Shown here: positions 19,310-27,527 of the stretch, in pieces
Layout: each line of letters starts with the position of its first letter
How positions within the stretch are numbered: the first letter of the stretch is position 1
Source: Nonomuraea candida
GTDB taxonomy: Bacteria > Actinomycetota > Actinomycetes > Streptosporangiales > Streptosporangiaceae
Reading direction: 5' to 3'
Assembly (NCBI RefSeq): GCF_000725485.1
Contig: NZ_KL647031.1
Location: 620,001 to 684,000 of the forward strand
DNA length: 64,000 bases
The notes under the pieces: generated by a model
The model's input: the letters and a program-made list of their open reading frames with translations, nothing else
Databases searched by the model: none
Told to the model about the DNA's origin: nothing
Translations under genes and position numbers: made by a program

Positions 19310-19355
19310 CTACACGGCGAAGGCGGCCAGCTCGTCCAGGAAGGCGCGTGCCGTG
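19215..19355. repeat. 47-bp tandem copies of the LysR 3' end
   Basis: Three units start at 19215, 19262 and 19309, each running TCT-GC/AC, GAAGG, GGCC-GGCTCG and GGAAGGCG. The last contains the real LysR stop and C-terminal codons; the other two lie beyond it. The 47-bp period is not a multiple of three. Confidence 0.8.
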
Positions 19356-20173
19356 GGCGCGCAGTCCGACAGCGACGGGACGGCCAGCGCCAGCGACCGC
19401 GTCATCGCCGGCTCCAGCGGCCGGGTGACCACCGAGGGCAGGTCGGCGGGCAAACCGAGCGTGGGCACGATGCTGACCCCCAGCCCCGCGGCGACCATCT
19501 CCAGGATGGCGGCCGGCCCGCTGGCCTCGTAGGCGACCTCCAGGTCGGCGCCCGCCGCCTGCGCCGCCCCCATGATCAGCGGCCGGCAGCCGGCGGTGGT
19601 CAGGATGAACGGCCGTCCGGCCAGGTCGGGCAGGCGCACGGCCCTGCGGCCGGCCAGCGGATGGCCCGCCGGTAGCACGGCCACCATGTCGTGGGTGCTG
19701 AGGTGGGCGGTGTGGAAACCGGGGGCGGGCAGGGTGACGACACCGACCTCGGCGGCGCCACGGCGCAGCCATTCGCGGATGTCGTCGTCCACGCCCTCGA
19801 ACAGGCGGACGCGGACCTGCGGGTAGCGGTCGGTGAAGGCGCGCAGCAGCCGGGCGACGAGCGTGCCGGTGGCGCTGGGCAGGCTGGCCAGGCGCAGCTC
19901 GCCGGTGATGCTGCCGGTGGCGGCGGCGACGTCGGCGCGCATGAGGTCGAGGTGGCGCAGCGCCGCGCGGGCGCGGGCCAGCGCGCGGCGGCCGGCCTCG
20001 GTCAGGGCGATGCCGTCGCGGTGGCGTACGAACAGGGCCCCGCCCAGCTCGCGCTCCAGGGTCGCGACGGCCCGGCTGACGGCGGGCTGGGACATGCCGA
20101 GCTGTTCGGCGGCGGCGGTGAAGCCGCCGTGGTCGGCGACCGCGACCAGCACGCGGAGCTGCGCCAATGTCAT
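19310..20173 (-). CDS. LysR-family regulator
   Basis: 287 residues. Typical N-terminal winged helix (MTLAQLRVLVAVADHGGFTAAAEQLGMSQPAVSRAVATLERELGG) and a periplasmic-binding-like effector domain from ~90. It is transcribed divergently from an alpha/beta hydrolase across 58 bp, the classic layout for a LysR regulator and its target. The 3' end has been duplicated downstream. Confidence 0.93.
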   Translation of the reverse strand: MTLAQLRVLVAVADHGGFTAAAEQLGMSQPAVSRAVATLERELGGALFVRHRDGIALTEAGRRALARARAALRHLDLMRADVAAATGSITGELRLASLPSATGTLVARLLRAFTDRYPQVRVRLFEGVDDDIREWLRRGAAEVGVVTLPAPGFHTAHLSTHDMVAVLPAGHPLAGRRAVRLPDLAGRPFILTTAGCRPLIMGAAQAAGADLEVAYEASGPAAILEMVAAGLGVSIVPTLGLPADLPSVVTRPLEPAMTRSLALAVPSLSDCAPTARAFLDELAAFAV

Positions 20174-20180
20174 ACCGGCA

Positions 20181-20196
20181 TACCTTAGTTGGTATT
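20181..20196. promoter_or_regulatory. LysR-type operator in divergent gap
   Basis: Dyad ATACC-N6-GGTAT sits midway between the LysR and hydrolase genes, with an extra ATACC half-site just to its left (20174-20178). It resembles, with one more spacer base, the T-N11-A LysR box. Confidence 0.55.
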
Positions 20197-20231
20197 TGAC
20201 GGGGCATAGAGCAGAACACGATGGTTATGGC

Positions 20232-21062
20232 ATGTCCAAGCGAATGACGATCGACGTTGACGGGCGGCAGGCAGGCTATCTGACGGCGGGCACGCGGGGC
20301 CCGGTGGTGCTGCTGGTGCACGGCACGTACTGGAGCAGGGTGTGGGAGCCGGTGATCGACCGGCTGGCGGCGGCCGGGTTGCGGCCGGTCGCGGTCGACC
20401 TGCCGGGCCTGGGACGCTCGGAGGGAGAGCTGACGCCGGAGACCGCGACGGTGCCCGCGCTGGCGGAGTGGGTGGGCCGTTTCGCGGCGGCGGTGGGGGC
20501 GGCGGAGCCGCTCGCCGTGGCCGGGCACGACATCGGCGGCGCGATCGCCCAGCACCTGCTGGCCGGCGGGGTGGCGAAGGTGTCCGGGCTGGCGCTGGTC
20601 AACTCCGTCACCTACGACTCCTGGCCGGTGCCGGGGGTGGCCAGGTTCCGCGATCCCGAGGTGGTGGCGGCGACGACGGCCGAGGAGGTGCTGGCCGCCC
20701 GGCGCACGGCCGTGACGGCCGCGCTGGCCCGCCCGGCGACGGAGGAGGAGCTGGCCGACTACCTCTCGCCCTGGCACGACCCGCGGGTCTGCCGGTCGTG
20801 GCTGGCGCTGGCGGGCGCGGCCGACAGCCGTTACACCCTCGACCTGGTGCCCGCGCTGAGGGCGGACCGGACGCCCAAGCTGCTGGTGTGGGGGGAGGAC
20901 GACACCTTCCAGGAGGTGCGCCACGCGGAGCGCTTCGTCTCGGAGATGCCCGGCTCCCGGCTGGTGCGCGTCCCGGCGGCGGGCCACATCCCGATGGAGA
21001 ACGACCCGGAGCGGGTGGCGTCGGCGCTGGCCGAGTTCTTCCTGGAGTGCACCGGCTCGTGA
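20232..21062 (+). CDS. Alpha/beta hydrolase with Asp nucleophile (epoxide hydrolase-like)
   Basis: 276 residues. The oxyanion region is LLVHGTYWS and the nucleophile elbow is AGHDIGGA: Asp replaces the Ser of esterases, as in epoxide hydrolases and haloalkane dehalogenases. The catalytic His lies in AAGHIPMENDPERV near the end, and a cap domain occupies ~130-200. The likely reaction is hydrolysis of an epoxide or carbon-halogen bond; the substrate is unknown. The start ATG at 20232 (MSKRMTID) lacks a strong Shine-Dalgarno; ATG at 20244 is possible. Probably controlled by the divergent LysR protein. Confidence 0.85.
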   Translation: MSKRMTIDVDGRQAGYLTAGTRGPVVLLVHGTYWSRVWEPVIDRLAAAGLRPVAVDLPGLGRSEGELTPETATVPALAEWVGRFAAAVGAAEPLAVAGHDIGGAIAQHLLAGGVAKVSGLALVNSVTYDSWPVPGVARFRDPEVVAATTAEEVLAARRTAVTAALARPATEEELADYLSPWHDPRVCRSWLALAGAADSRYTLDLVPALRADRTPKLLVWGEDDTFQEVRHAERFVSEMPGSRLVRVPAAGHIPMENDPERVASALAEFFLECTGS

Positions 21063-21153
21063 CGGGCCGGTCCGATGGCCCGGTGTGACAGGCGGTCCGG
21101 CAGGCAGGCTGACACGTCGGTGGCGACGGGCCGGTCCGATGGGCCGGTGTGAC
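21061..21153. repeat. 29-bp direct repeat after the hydrolase
   Basis: Near-identical 29-bp copies at 21061-21089 and 21125-21153 (one mismatch, 64-bp period) start GACGGGCCGGTCCGATGG. The first begins within the hydrolase stop codon. Each can fold on its GGCC core. Confidence 0.8.
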
Positions 21154-21170
21154 GCGTCCGGGAACGCGAC

Positions 21171-21202
21171 GAGCGCGCGCCCCCGCAAGGGGACGCGCGC
21201 TC
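21171..21202. terminator. Strong bidirectional terminator hairpin
   Basis: GAGCGCGCG and CGCGCGCTC pair, continued inward by CCCC/GGGG around a GCAA tetraloop, with a C-A mismatch. It lies between the convergent hydrolase and CHAP genes. Confidence 0.75.
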
Positions 21203-21245
21203 GGAAGTCACACGGAAGGCAAAGAGCCTGTCAGGCCAGGCGCCG

Positions 21246-21947
21246 TCAGCCGGCGTACTGCGGGTAGCCGTAGCCGACGACCTGCGACTTGGGACGGATG
21301 CGCTCCTCGACCTTGCCGTTGCCGGTGTTGCCCTCGATCGTGGAGATGGTGCCGTTCTGGTTGTCCTTCACGACGAAGCCGACGTGCTGGATGTCGCTGA
21401 GGCTCTTGCTGCCGCTCCACGAGAAGAAGACCACGGCGCCGGGCTTGGCGACGGTGCCCCAGCGGTCGTTGGCGGCGAACCACTTGGCGTGGGCGACGGT
21501 GTAGGCGTCCCAGCCGACCTGCGGGCGGGCGCCGGTCTGCTCGCCGACCCAGGAGACGAACATCGAGCACCAGGGGGCGTTCACGTACGCGGTGCGGTTG
21601 CCGCCGTCACGGGCGATGGTCTCGGCGGCGCGCTGCGAGGCGGCGTACCACTGCTGGTACTTGGTGCCGCCACCGGCGGCGTTCTCCGAGGTGCCGACCT
21701 GCGACTTGGCCAGGGCCAGAACCTGGTCGGCGGTGACGTTGACCTTGGTCTCGGTACGGTCGTCGGTCGCGGCCTTGTGGGCGGCGACGGCCGTGGCCGG
21801 GTGCTTGGCGGCGGTGGCCGCGGCTACTCCGGTGGCGGTGTCCGCGTGGGCGGCGGCGGTGACGCCGAGGCCCGAGGCGAGGACGGTCGCGCCGAGAGCG
21901 GCGCGCGTGAGGTTCTTCTTGACAGCGTCGATACGGTGCTTGGCCAT
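21246..21947 (-). CDS. Secreted CHAP-domain peptidoglycan amidase/endopeptidase
   Basis: 233 residues. The signal peptide ends near AAHADTA, followed by an Ala/Thr-rich linker to ~70 and the CHAP domain. The catalytic Cys is in APWCSMFVSWVGEQTG and the His in IQHVGFVV. It should cleave peptide bonds in peptidoglycan outside the cell. The 5' leader is a c-di-AMP riboswitch, the usual control of such cell-wall hydrolases in actinobacteria, linking wall remodelling to c-di-AMP level. Confidence 0.92.
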   Translation of the reverse strand: MAKHRIDAVKKNLTRAALGATVLASGLGVTAAAHADTATGVAAATAAKHPATAVAAHKAATDDRTETKVNVTADQVLALAKSQVGTSENAAGGGTKYQQWYAASQRAAETIARDGGNRTAYVNAPWCSMFVSWVGEQTGARPQVGWDAYTVAHAKWFAANDRWGTVAKPGAVVFFSWSGSKSLSDIQHVGFVVKDNQNGTISTIEGNTGNGKVEERIRPKSQVVGYGYPQYAG

Positions 21948-21973
21948 CGAGGGGGTTACTCCTTGCTTCCATG

Positions 21974-22078
21974 CCGCTTACCGGGTTAGCTGACGGGTTC
22001 GGGCGTGGAAGCTGCCCTACGGCACCTAGGTGCCGATTCACCCCAAAGGACATGGGTCCCCGGTTCCGCGTGAAGCGG
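21974..22078 (-). ncRNA. ydaO/yuaA-type c-di-AMP riboswitch
   Basis: On the minus strand the leader carries the conserved blocks in order: CCGGGGACCCATG, TTTGGGGTGAATCGG, GTAGGGCAGC, CCGAACCCGTCAGCTAACC, GGTAAGCGG. The closing P1 stem is CCGCUU (22078-22073) with AAGCGG (21979-21974). Only 26 nt separate P1 from the CHAP start, with AAGGAG inside, leaving little room for a separate terminator, so translational control is plausible. Confidence 0.93.
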
Positions 22079-22087
22079 ATTCAGCGG

Positions 22088-22106
22088 TCACAGGACGATC
22101 CTGTGA
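22088..22106. promoter_or_regulatory. Palindrome before the riboswitch
   Basis: TCACAGGA-CGA-TCCTGTGA, perfect 8-bp arms, lies 10 bp upstream of the riboswitch P1 stem, near the expected transcription start. It may be a repressor site or a 5' hairpin. Confidence 0.5.
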
Positions 22107-22160
22107 TCTATCGTGCGATGGTCAGACATAGCCGGACAAACCGGACGTATGCCTCAAGGT

Positions 22161-22184
22161 GCCTCATAAGGTAATACATGAGGC
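22161..22184. repeat. Inverted repeat GCCTCAT-N10-ATGAGGC
   Basis: Seven-base perfect arms lie between the end of the Gfo/Idh/MocA gene and the CHAP promoter region, with a direct repeat of GCCTCA to its left (22151-22156). It could be an operator or a weak terminator. Confidence 0.45.
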
Positions 22185-22212
22185 AAGAGGATTACAAATC
22201 CATAAAGCGCAG

Positions 22213-23166
22213 CTAGGCAAGTTGCCTGCGAGCGTCGGCCAGAAGTCCCATCATCGCAAGGGATTCGTCAAGGGGCATGATCGAGGATTCGGTCCTGCCC
22301 TCGGCCGTGGCGGCGCGGACTTCTCGAAGCTCACCGGCGTATCCGTTGTCGGCCGGATCGAGCACATGCTCTTCCGGCTCCATGGAGGGCCCGGTGAGGA
22401 CGATTCGCTGCGGTGCCCAGAACGGCGCCTGGAGGTCCGCCCGCATCTGACTACCTACAACACACGCCTGGTTGGGGTAATTCCCGAGCAATGAAGCGGC
22501 CACGAGAGCGTGTCTCCCGCCGGGGTAATGCAACAGGCCGGCCACCTCCGCGTCCACTCCCGTCGGGGCCAGGGAGCCGGTGACGTGCAGGCCGGTGGGC
22601 ATGCCCAGCAGCAGCTGGGCCAGCCCGAACGGGTAGATCCCCAGGTCGAGCAGGGCGCCGCCGCCCAGCTCCGGCGCCCACAGCCGGTGGGCCGGGTCGT
22701 AGGGCGCGGCGAAGCCGAAGCTCGCCTGCACCGAGCGGAGGTCGCCGAAGCGCTCGTCGGCCGCGATGCGCTGGATGAGCGGGTTGAAGCGCATCCACAT
22801 GGCCTCCATGAGGAACACGCCCGCCTCTCGCGCCAGGCGCACCATCTTCTCCGCGTCGTCCACGGTGGCCGCCAGCGGCTTCTCGCAGAGCACGGCTTTA
22901 CCTGCGGCGATGGCCGCCTCGGCGACCTGGAGGTGCTGGGCGTGCGGCGTGGCCACGTAGATCGCGTCCACGGCCGGGTCGGCGCACAACTGCTCGTACG
23001 AGCCGTACGCCGACTCCGCCCCCAGCGTGGCGGCCAGGGCACGGGCCCTGGCCAGGTCTCTCGAACCGACGGCGGCCACCCGCATGCCGGGCTCCGCCAC
23101 GATGGCGGCGCCCACGGTGCGGGCTATGCCGCCGGTCGCCGCAATTCCCCAAGTGAAATCTCGCAC
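22213..23166 (-). CDS. Gfo/Idh/MocA-family NAD(P)-dependent oxidoreductase
   Basis: 317 residues. The N-terminal Rossmann domain (WGIAATGGIARTVGAAI) is followed by the family motif VLCEKPLAAT (the EKP substrate/cofactor loop), then the C-terminal alpha/beta domain with LDLGIYPFGLAQLLLG. It likely oxidises or reduces a sugar, inositol or dihydrodiol. It stands alone; the substrate is not inferable from context. Confidence 0.9.
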   Translation of the reverse strand: MRDFTWGIAATGGIARTVGAAIVAEPGMRVAAVGSRDLARARALAATLGAESAYGSYEQLCADPAVDAIYVATPHAQHLQVAEAAIAAGKAVLCEKPLAATVDDAEKMVRLAREAGVFLMEAMWMRFNPLIQRIAADERFGDLRSVQASFGFAAPYDPAHRLWAPELGGGALLDLGIYPFGLAQLLLGMPTGLHVTGSLAPTGVDAEVAGLLHYPGGRHALVAASLLGNYPNQACVVGSQMRADLQAPFWAPQRIVLTGPSMEPEEHVLDPADNGYAGELREVRAATAEGRTESSIMPLDESLAMMGLLADARRQLA

Positions 23167-23183
23167 GCGGCAGATCGTATCCC

Positions 23184-23230
23184 GAAAGGTAAAATTCCGG
23201 TCATGTCGGGATGAATCGGCATTACCTTTC
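23184..23230. promoter_or_regulatory. Spaced inverted repeat upstream of Gfo/Idh/MocA gene
   Basis: GAAAGGTAA (23184-23192) and TTACCTTTC (23222-23230) are perfect inverted copies in the AT-rich promoter gap, each flanked by CCC/GGG. The spacing of about three helical turns suggests a pair of operator half-sites. Confidence 0.5.
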
Positions 23231-23277
23231 CGGGACCACTCCGGAGTAAATCATGGAACGTCAGTCACAAACGTCAC

Positions 23278-24108
23278 TCAGGCCGCGTTGAACGTCTCGG
23301 GATCGGGGCCGAGCCGCTGTCCCTTGTTCAGCGCGCCGATCGCCGCCATGTCCTCGGTGTCGAGGATGAAGTCGAAGACGTCGATGTTCTCCGCGATGCG
23401 CGCCGGCGTCACCGACTTGGGGATGACCACGTTGCCGAGCTGCAGATGCCAGCGCAGCACGATCTGCGCGGGCGTCTTGCCGTATTTGCCGGACAGCACC
23501 GCCAGGGCCGGGTCGTTCAGCAGCCCCTTGCCCTGCCCGATCGGGCTCCACGCCTCGGTGAGGATGCCGTTGGCCTCGTGGAAGGCCCGCATCTCCCGCT
23601 GCTGCAGGTAGGGGTGGAGCTCGATCTGGTTGATGGCCGGGGTGATCTCGGTCTCCTCCATCAGCCGGGTGAGCGTGGCCACGGTGAAGTTGGAGACGCC
23701 GATGGCCCTGGCCCGGCCGTCACGGTGGACCTTCTCGATCTCCTTCCAGGCCTGCACGTACTTGTCCTGCGCGGGCACCGGCCAGTGGATGAGGAACAGG
23801 TCCACGTAGTCGAGGCCGAGCCGGGCCAGGCTCTCGTCGAAGGCCGCCTCGGCGCGGCCGTGGTCGCCGTTCCACAGCTTGGTGGTCACGAACACCTTCT
23901 CGCGCGGCAGCCCGCTCGCGCGCACCGCGCGGCCCACTCCCTCCTCGTTGCCGTAGGCGGCGGCGGTGTCGATGTGCCGATATCCGGCCTGCAGGGCGGT
24001 CGAGACCGCCTGCTCGGCCTCCTCTGCCGGGACCTGCCAGACTCCGTACCCGAGCTGCGGGATCTGGACGCCGGTCGTGCTGAGCATGAGCGAATTCATA
24101 CCCTCCAT
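23278..24108 (-). CDS. Aldo/keto reductase
   Basis: 276 residues of the NADPH-dependent (alpha/beta)8 family, 2,5-diketo-gluconate-reductase-like. The catalytic tetrad is visible: HIDTAAAYGNEEGVG (Asp, Tyr), VFVTTKLW (Lys), LFLIHWP (His). NADPH-binding IPKSVTPARIAEN lies near residue 230. The start is uncertain: ATG 24108 (MEGMNS) has no Shine-Dalgarno while ATG 24099 sits very close to GGAGGG. Confidence 0.93.
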   Translation of the reverse strand: MEGMNSLMLSTTGVQIPQLGYGVWQVPAEEAEQAVSTALQAGYRHIDTAAAYGNEEGVGRAVRASGLPREKVFVTTKLWNGDHGRAEAAFDESLARLGLDYVDLFLIHWPVPAQDKYVQAWKEIEKVHRDGRARAIGVSNFTVATLTRLMEETEITPAINQIELHPYLQQREMRAFHEANGILTEAWSPIGQGKGLLNDPALAVLSGKYGKTPAQIVLRWHLQLGNVVIPKSVTPARIAENIDVFDFILDTEDMAAIGALNKGQRLGPDPETFNAA

Positions 24109-24197
24109 TGTTCACGCAGCGTTTCTGGCGGCTTAAGCCGGTGGGGCTAGCTTGAAGCGGTCGTGAACGGGCCATCACCCCGCTGGGAGGGCAACGA

Positions 24198-25139
24198 GTG
24201 GTCGAACAGGCGTCGGCCTGGGTGGAGTCACCGCTCCAGATGCTGTGCGCCGTCGAGGCCCACCACGCCGGGCTCCTCGGCCCCGAGACGGTCGTCGTGC
24301 CGCGCGCGGGCCTGCGGCCGCTGAAGGCGACCAGGCGCGAGCTGCGCTCCCTGGGGCTGCCCGGGGGCCTGGAGCTGGCCGAGCCGCGCGAGCGCATGCC
24401 CAGGCGCGTGCAGGCCGTCGGCGACGCCTTCTCGGGCAAGGTGCAGCTGCGCTGGCTCGTCTCCAGCCCCGGCCGCATCGTCATCGTGGACGACGGGCTG
24501 GCCACGCTGCGGCTGCTGGAGCTGCTCGCCGGCGGGCCGCGCAAGCCGCTGCTGCGCGCCCGCGCCCGGCCGACCAGGCTGCGCGCCGCGCTGGGCCTGG
24601 CGGCGGCGCTGCGGCTGCGCCTGAGCAAGGTCTCCGTCTTCACCGCCCTGACCGTGGACGACAAGCTCGAACAGGCCGTCCGCGAGGCGGGCGTGCACCT
24701 CGTCCGCCACGACTTCGCCTGGCTGCGCTCCCAGCCGCCCAGCGCCCAGGGCCCCGCCGAGCGCACGGTCGTGCTCGGCACCTCGCTCGTGCGCAACGGC
24801 CTGGTCCACCGCGACCACTACCTGCGCTGGCTGACCGAGCTGGCCGCCCGCGAGCCGCTGGCGTACTATCCGCACCGCCGCGAGGACCCCGTGGACGTCG
24901 CGCTGATCCGGGAGCGCCCCGGCATCACCGTCCACGACGTCGGCGTGCCGGCCGAGCTGACGCTGCGCGGCCTGGAGTCCGGCCAGCGCGTGCTCAGCCT
25001 CCCCTCGACCGCGATCACCTCGCTGCGGGTGCTGCTCACCCCGCGCGGCGTCGCCGTCGAGCCCGTGGACGTTCCCGATGACTGGTGGACCAGCAGGGCG
25101 GCGCCCGCCCTGCGCTCGCATTTGACCGGAGTGTCCTAG
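24198..25139 (+). CDS. Sialyltransferase-like glycosyltransferase (GT52-type)
   Basis: 313 residues; GTG start after GGGAGG. It opens with SAWVESPLQMLCAVEAHHAG, closely resembling the ESPLQ opening of GT52 sialyltransferases, has a VIVDDG motif near 95 like the D/E-D-G motif of bacterial sialyl/polysialyltransferases, and a late SLPSTAITSLRVLL segment like their Ser/Thr motif. It should transfer a CMP-activated nonulosonic acid. It ends 1 bp before the next gene and is the first gene of the plus-strand half of the glycan locus. Assignment rests on short motifs, so is moderate. Confidence 0.65.
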   Translation: MVEQASAWVESPLQMLCAVEAHHAGLLGPETVVVPRAGLRPLKATRRELRSLGLPGGLELAEPRERMPRRVQAVGDAFSGKVQLRWLVSSPGRIVIVDDGLATLRLLELLAGGPRKPLLRARARPTRLRAALGLAAALRLRLSKVSVFTALTVDDKLEQAVREAGVHLVRHDFAWLRSQPPSAQGPAERTVVLGTSLVRNGLVHRDHYLRWLTELAAREPLAYYPHRREDPVDVALIRERPGITVHDVGVPAELTLRGLESGQRVLSLPSTAITSLRVLLTPRGVAVEPVDVPDDWWTSRAAPALRSHLTGVS

Positions 25140-26306
25140 GTGAAAGTGTTGGCGGTCGCCGACTCCGACTCGTATCTGAAATGGGCGGCCTGCCTGCTCG
25201 GTGACCTGCCCGCGGGCTGCGTGACGGAGCTGGTCGTGGTGCGCACCCCGATCGCCCCCTCGCCCGAGCAGATCGCCGCCGCGGTCGAGGGCCGGCCGGC
25301 CCCGCCGGTGCTGTCGGCGCGCTCGGTGCGCCGCCTGGCCGAGCGGATCCGTCCCGACGTGATCCTCGTGGCCTGCACGGGCCCGGTGGTGGACGTGCTG
25401 GTGGCCGAGGTGCTGGGCGACCTGAGCCCGCGGCCGGTGTTCGCCAGCGGGCTGCCGGGCATCTCGGTGCCGGCCACGGAGAAGGCGTGGCTGTTCCGCA
25501 GCGGCTGCGACCTGTTCGTGGTGCACAGCGAGCGGGAGGTGGCCGAGTTCTCGCGGATCGCCGCCCGGCTCGGCGGGGGAGGGGCGGTGGGCCTGGCCCG
25601 GCTGCCGTTCCTGCGGCCCGAACTGACCGCGCGGGGCGGCGACCGGGTGGTGTTCGCCACCCAGGCCAAGGTGCCGCGCGAGCGCGAGCAGCGCGAGCGC
25701 ATCCTGACGTCGCTGGCCGAGCTGGCCGCCCGCCGCCCCGACCTGGACGTCGTGGTCAAGCTGCGCGCGCTGGAGGACGAGCGGCAGACGCACAACGAGC
25801 GCTTCCACTACCAGCGGCTGTGGCGAGAGATGGGCGAGCCGGGACGGCTGAGGTTCGCCGCCGGGTCCATGCACGACCAGCTCCGGCAGGCGGCCGGCTT
25901 CGTCACGGTCAGCTCGACGGCGGCGCTGGAGGCCGTCGCGATGGGCGTGCCGTCGCTGGTGCTGAGCGACTTCGGCGTCAGCGCCGAGATGATCAACCTG
26001 GTGTTCGAGGGCAGCGACCTGCTGGGCACGCTCGACGAGCTGGCGCAGGGCGACTTCCGCGCCGCCTCCGCCGCCTGGTGCGCGGCCAACTACTTCCACC
26101 CGGCCGAGCGCGACGACTGGGCGGCCCTGCTGGGCGGGCTGGTGGCCGAGGGGCCGCGGACGCCCGCCGTCTCGCTGCTCGACGGGCCGGAGCACGCGGC
26201 GGCGCGGCGCCGGGCCCGCCTCCGGGTGGAGGTGCCGCCCAGGATGTTGCGGGCGGGATACCGGGCCAAGCGCCGCATGCGCCGCTACCTCAGATCGCTG
26301 ACCTGA
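25140..26306 (+). CDS. Putative glycosyltransferase (DUF6716-like)
   Basis: 388 residues. Starts at GTG directly after the previous stop, so is coupled to it. A GT-B-like pattern is visible: N-terminal VKVLAVADSDSYLKWAACLL, central ATQAKVPREREQRERIL, and near 260-280 VTVSSTAALEAVAMGVPSLVLSDFG, a donor-phosphate-loop motif as in polysialyl/capsule transferases. The C-terminus is Arg-rich (RAKRRMRRYLRSLT), suggesting membrane association. I recall similar actinomycete proteins under DUF6716 but cannot confirm here. It converges on, and overlaps by 17 bp, the polysialyltransferase-like gene. Confidence 0.65.
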   Translation: MKVLAVADSDSYLKWAACLLGDLPAGCVTELVVVRTPIAPSPEQIAAAVEGRPAPPVLSARSVRRLAERIRPDVILVACTGPVVDVLVAEVLGDLSPRPVFASGLPGISVPATEKAWLFRSGCDLFVVHSEREVAEFSRIAARLGGGGAVGLARLPFLRPELTARGGDRVVFATQAKVPREREQRERILTSLAELAARRPDLDVVVKLRALEDERQTHNERFHYQRLWREMGEPGRLRFAAGSMHDQLRQAAGFVTVSSTAALEAVAMGVPSLVLSDFGVSAEMINLVFEGSDLLGTLDELAQGDFRAASAAWCAANYFHPAERDDWAALLGGLVAEGPRTPAVSLLDGPEHAAARRRARLRVEVPPRMLRAGYRAKRRMRRYLRSLT

Positions 26307-27525
26307 TCTTCCTGCGGAACCTGGTGAACGCGCTGGGCTTGTCGGCGAAGCCCAGCGTCTCCAGGCGCTTGCGCTTGTAGTAGCGCGGATCGAACGTGAT
26401 GGCCTCGGGCCGCAGATCGGGATAGGTGTCGGCCTGCATGCAGTAGCCGACCGAGCGCACCAGCGCCTGGAGGTCGGTGACCGGCGGGCGCTCGATGTGC
26501 CCCTGCGCCGACAGCCGGGGCAGCATCGCGTCCACGATGGTGGCCGGGATCCTGTTGCTGTTCTCGTACGGCGTCAGCCGCTCCAGCACCAGGTCCGTCC
26601 CGTAGGAGGCCACCGGCAGCCCGAAGTAGCGCTGCGCGGTCACCAGCCCGGTCGAGAAGCAGCCCACGACCAGCTCCGGCCGCAGCGCCGCGAAGCACAC
26701 CTCGGCCGGCACGCTCTCCCCGGCCACCGACAGCCGCACCCCCAGCGGCTCGGCCGCGGCGCGCATGAGCTGGGCGTGCCGGCGGCCCGCCGCCGGGTGC
26801 GGCTTGAACACGACGCTGGTGCAGCCGCGCGCGGCCAGCGCCTTCAGCATGCTCTCGTGCAGGCCGGCCTCCTCCTCCGGCGTGACGATCTCCAGCGCCG
26901 ACAGGTACTGGCCGAGGATGATCGCCTGCCCGGCGAGCATGTCGGGGGCCGTGGCGGTGACCTCGTGCACGACCGACAGGAAACGCTCCTCGGGCAGGAT
27001 CTCGGGGGTGACGCCGTACTCGCTGAGCAGCAGCGGCTTCAGGCCCGGCACCAGGTCGAGGTGGATCAGCCGGCCGATGCGGCGGAAGATCTCGGCCGGC
27101 AGCGGGTCGCGGGTCGGGCCGTAGCTCATCAGCCCGTCGGAGTAGACCGAGATCGGGCAGTCGCGCACCAGCCCCGCGATCGTCCGCGCCGGCGGCACCG
27201 CGATCGACTCCAGCACCAGCTCCTCCACCTCCTCCAGCCCCCAGTGGGAGCGGATGAGGCGCTCCATCATCGGCACCTCGATGACGCGCGCCCGCCAGTC
27301 GGAGGGGTGCAGCGGCGCGATCAGCTCGTTCCACGAGTGCACGGCGTCGAAGCGGGAGCGCAGCACGGCGAAGCCGGGCGTCTCGTCCAGCGGCGTCGCC
27401 ACCTCGGGGATGGCCGCGTTGTTGGAGACGACCAGGACGCGGCGGCCGTCGCCGAACCGGCCGTCGTCGATCGCGGCCGCCAGCGACATCGCCCCGAACA
27501 ACGTCGAGGCGTAGAAGAGCTTCAC
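26290..27525 (-). CDS. Polysialyltransferase-family glycosyltransferase
   Basis: 411 residues. Bacterial polyST motifs are present: SVYSDGLMSYG (D/E-G region), VVFKPHPAAGRRHA (HP motif) and VGCFSTGLVTAQRYFG (Ser/Thr motif). Family members extend alpha-linked sialic or other nonulosonic acid chains from CMP donors at the cytoplasmic face. It is third in the operon: NulO enzyme, GT2, then this gene, with a 2-bp gap to GT2. The opening MKLFYASTLFGAMSLAAAIDDG resembles the family N-terminus, so the start is credible. Confidence 0.8.
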   Translation of the reverse strand: MKLFYASTLFGAMSLAAAIDDGRFGDGRRVLVVSNNAAIPEVATPLDETPGFAVLRSRFDAVHSWNELIAPLHPSDWRARVIEVPMMERLIRSHWGLEEVEELVLESIAVPPARTIAGLVRDCPISVYSDGLMSYGPTRDPLPAEIFRRIGRLIHLDLVPGLKPLLLSEYGVTPEILPEERFLSVVHEVTATAPDMLAGQAIILGQYLSALEIVTPEEEAGLHESMLKALAARGCTSVVFKPHPAAGRRHAQLMRAAAEPLGVRLSVAGESVPAEVCFAALRPELVVGCFSTGLVTAQRYFGLPVASYGTDLVLERLTPYENSNRIPATIVDAMLPRLSAQGHIERPPVTDLQALVRSVGYCMQADTYPDLRPEAITFDPRYYKRKRLETLGFADKPSAFTRFRRKIRSAI

Positions 27526-27527
27526 CT

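Noticed and set aside
21061..21153. 29-bp direct repeat as a phage or element attachment site
   Set aside because: The copies are 64 bp apart, no integrase or transposase lies nearby, and nothing is bracketed.
22161..22184. Inverted repeat as terminator of the Gfo/Idh/MocA gene
   Set aside because: The arms are only 7 bp with a 10-base loop and no T-run, while a regulatory role upstream of the CHAP leader fits as well; left undecided.
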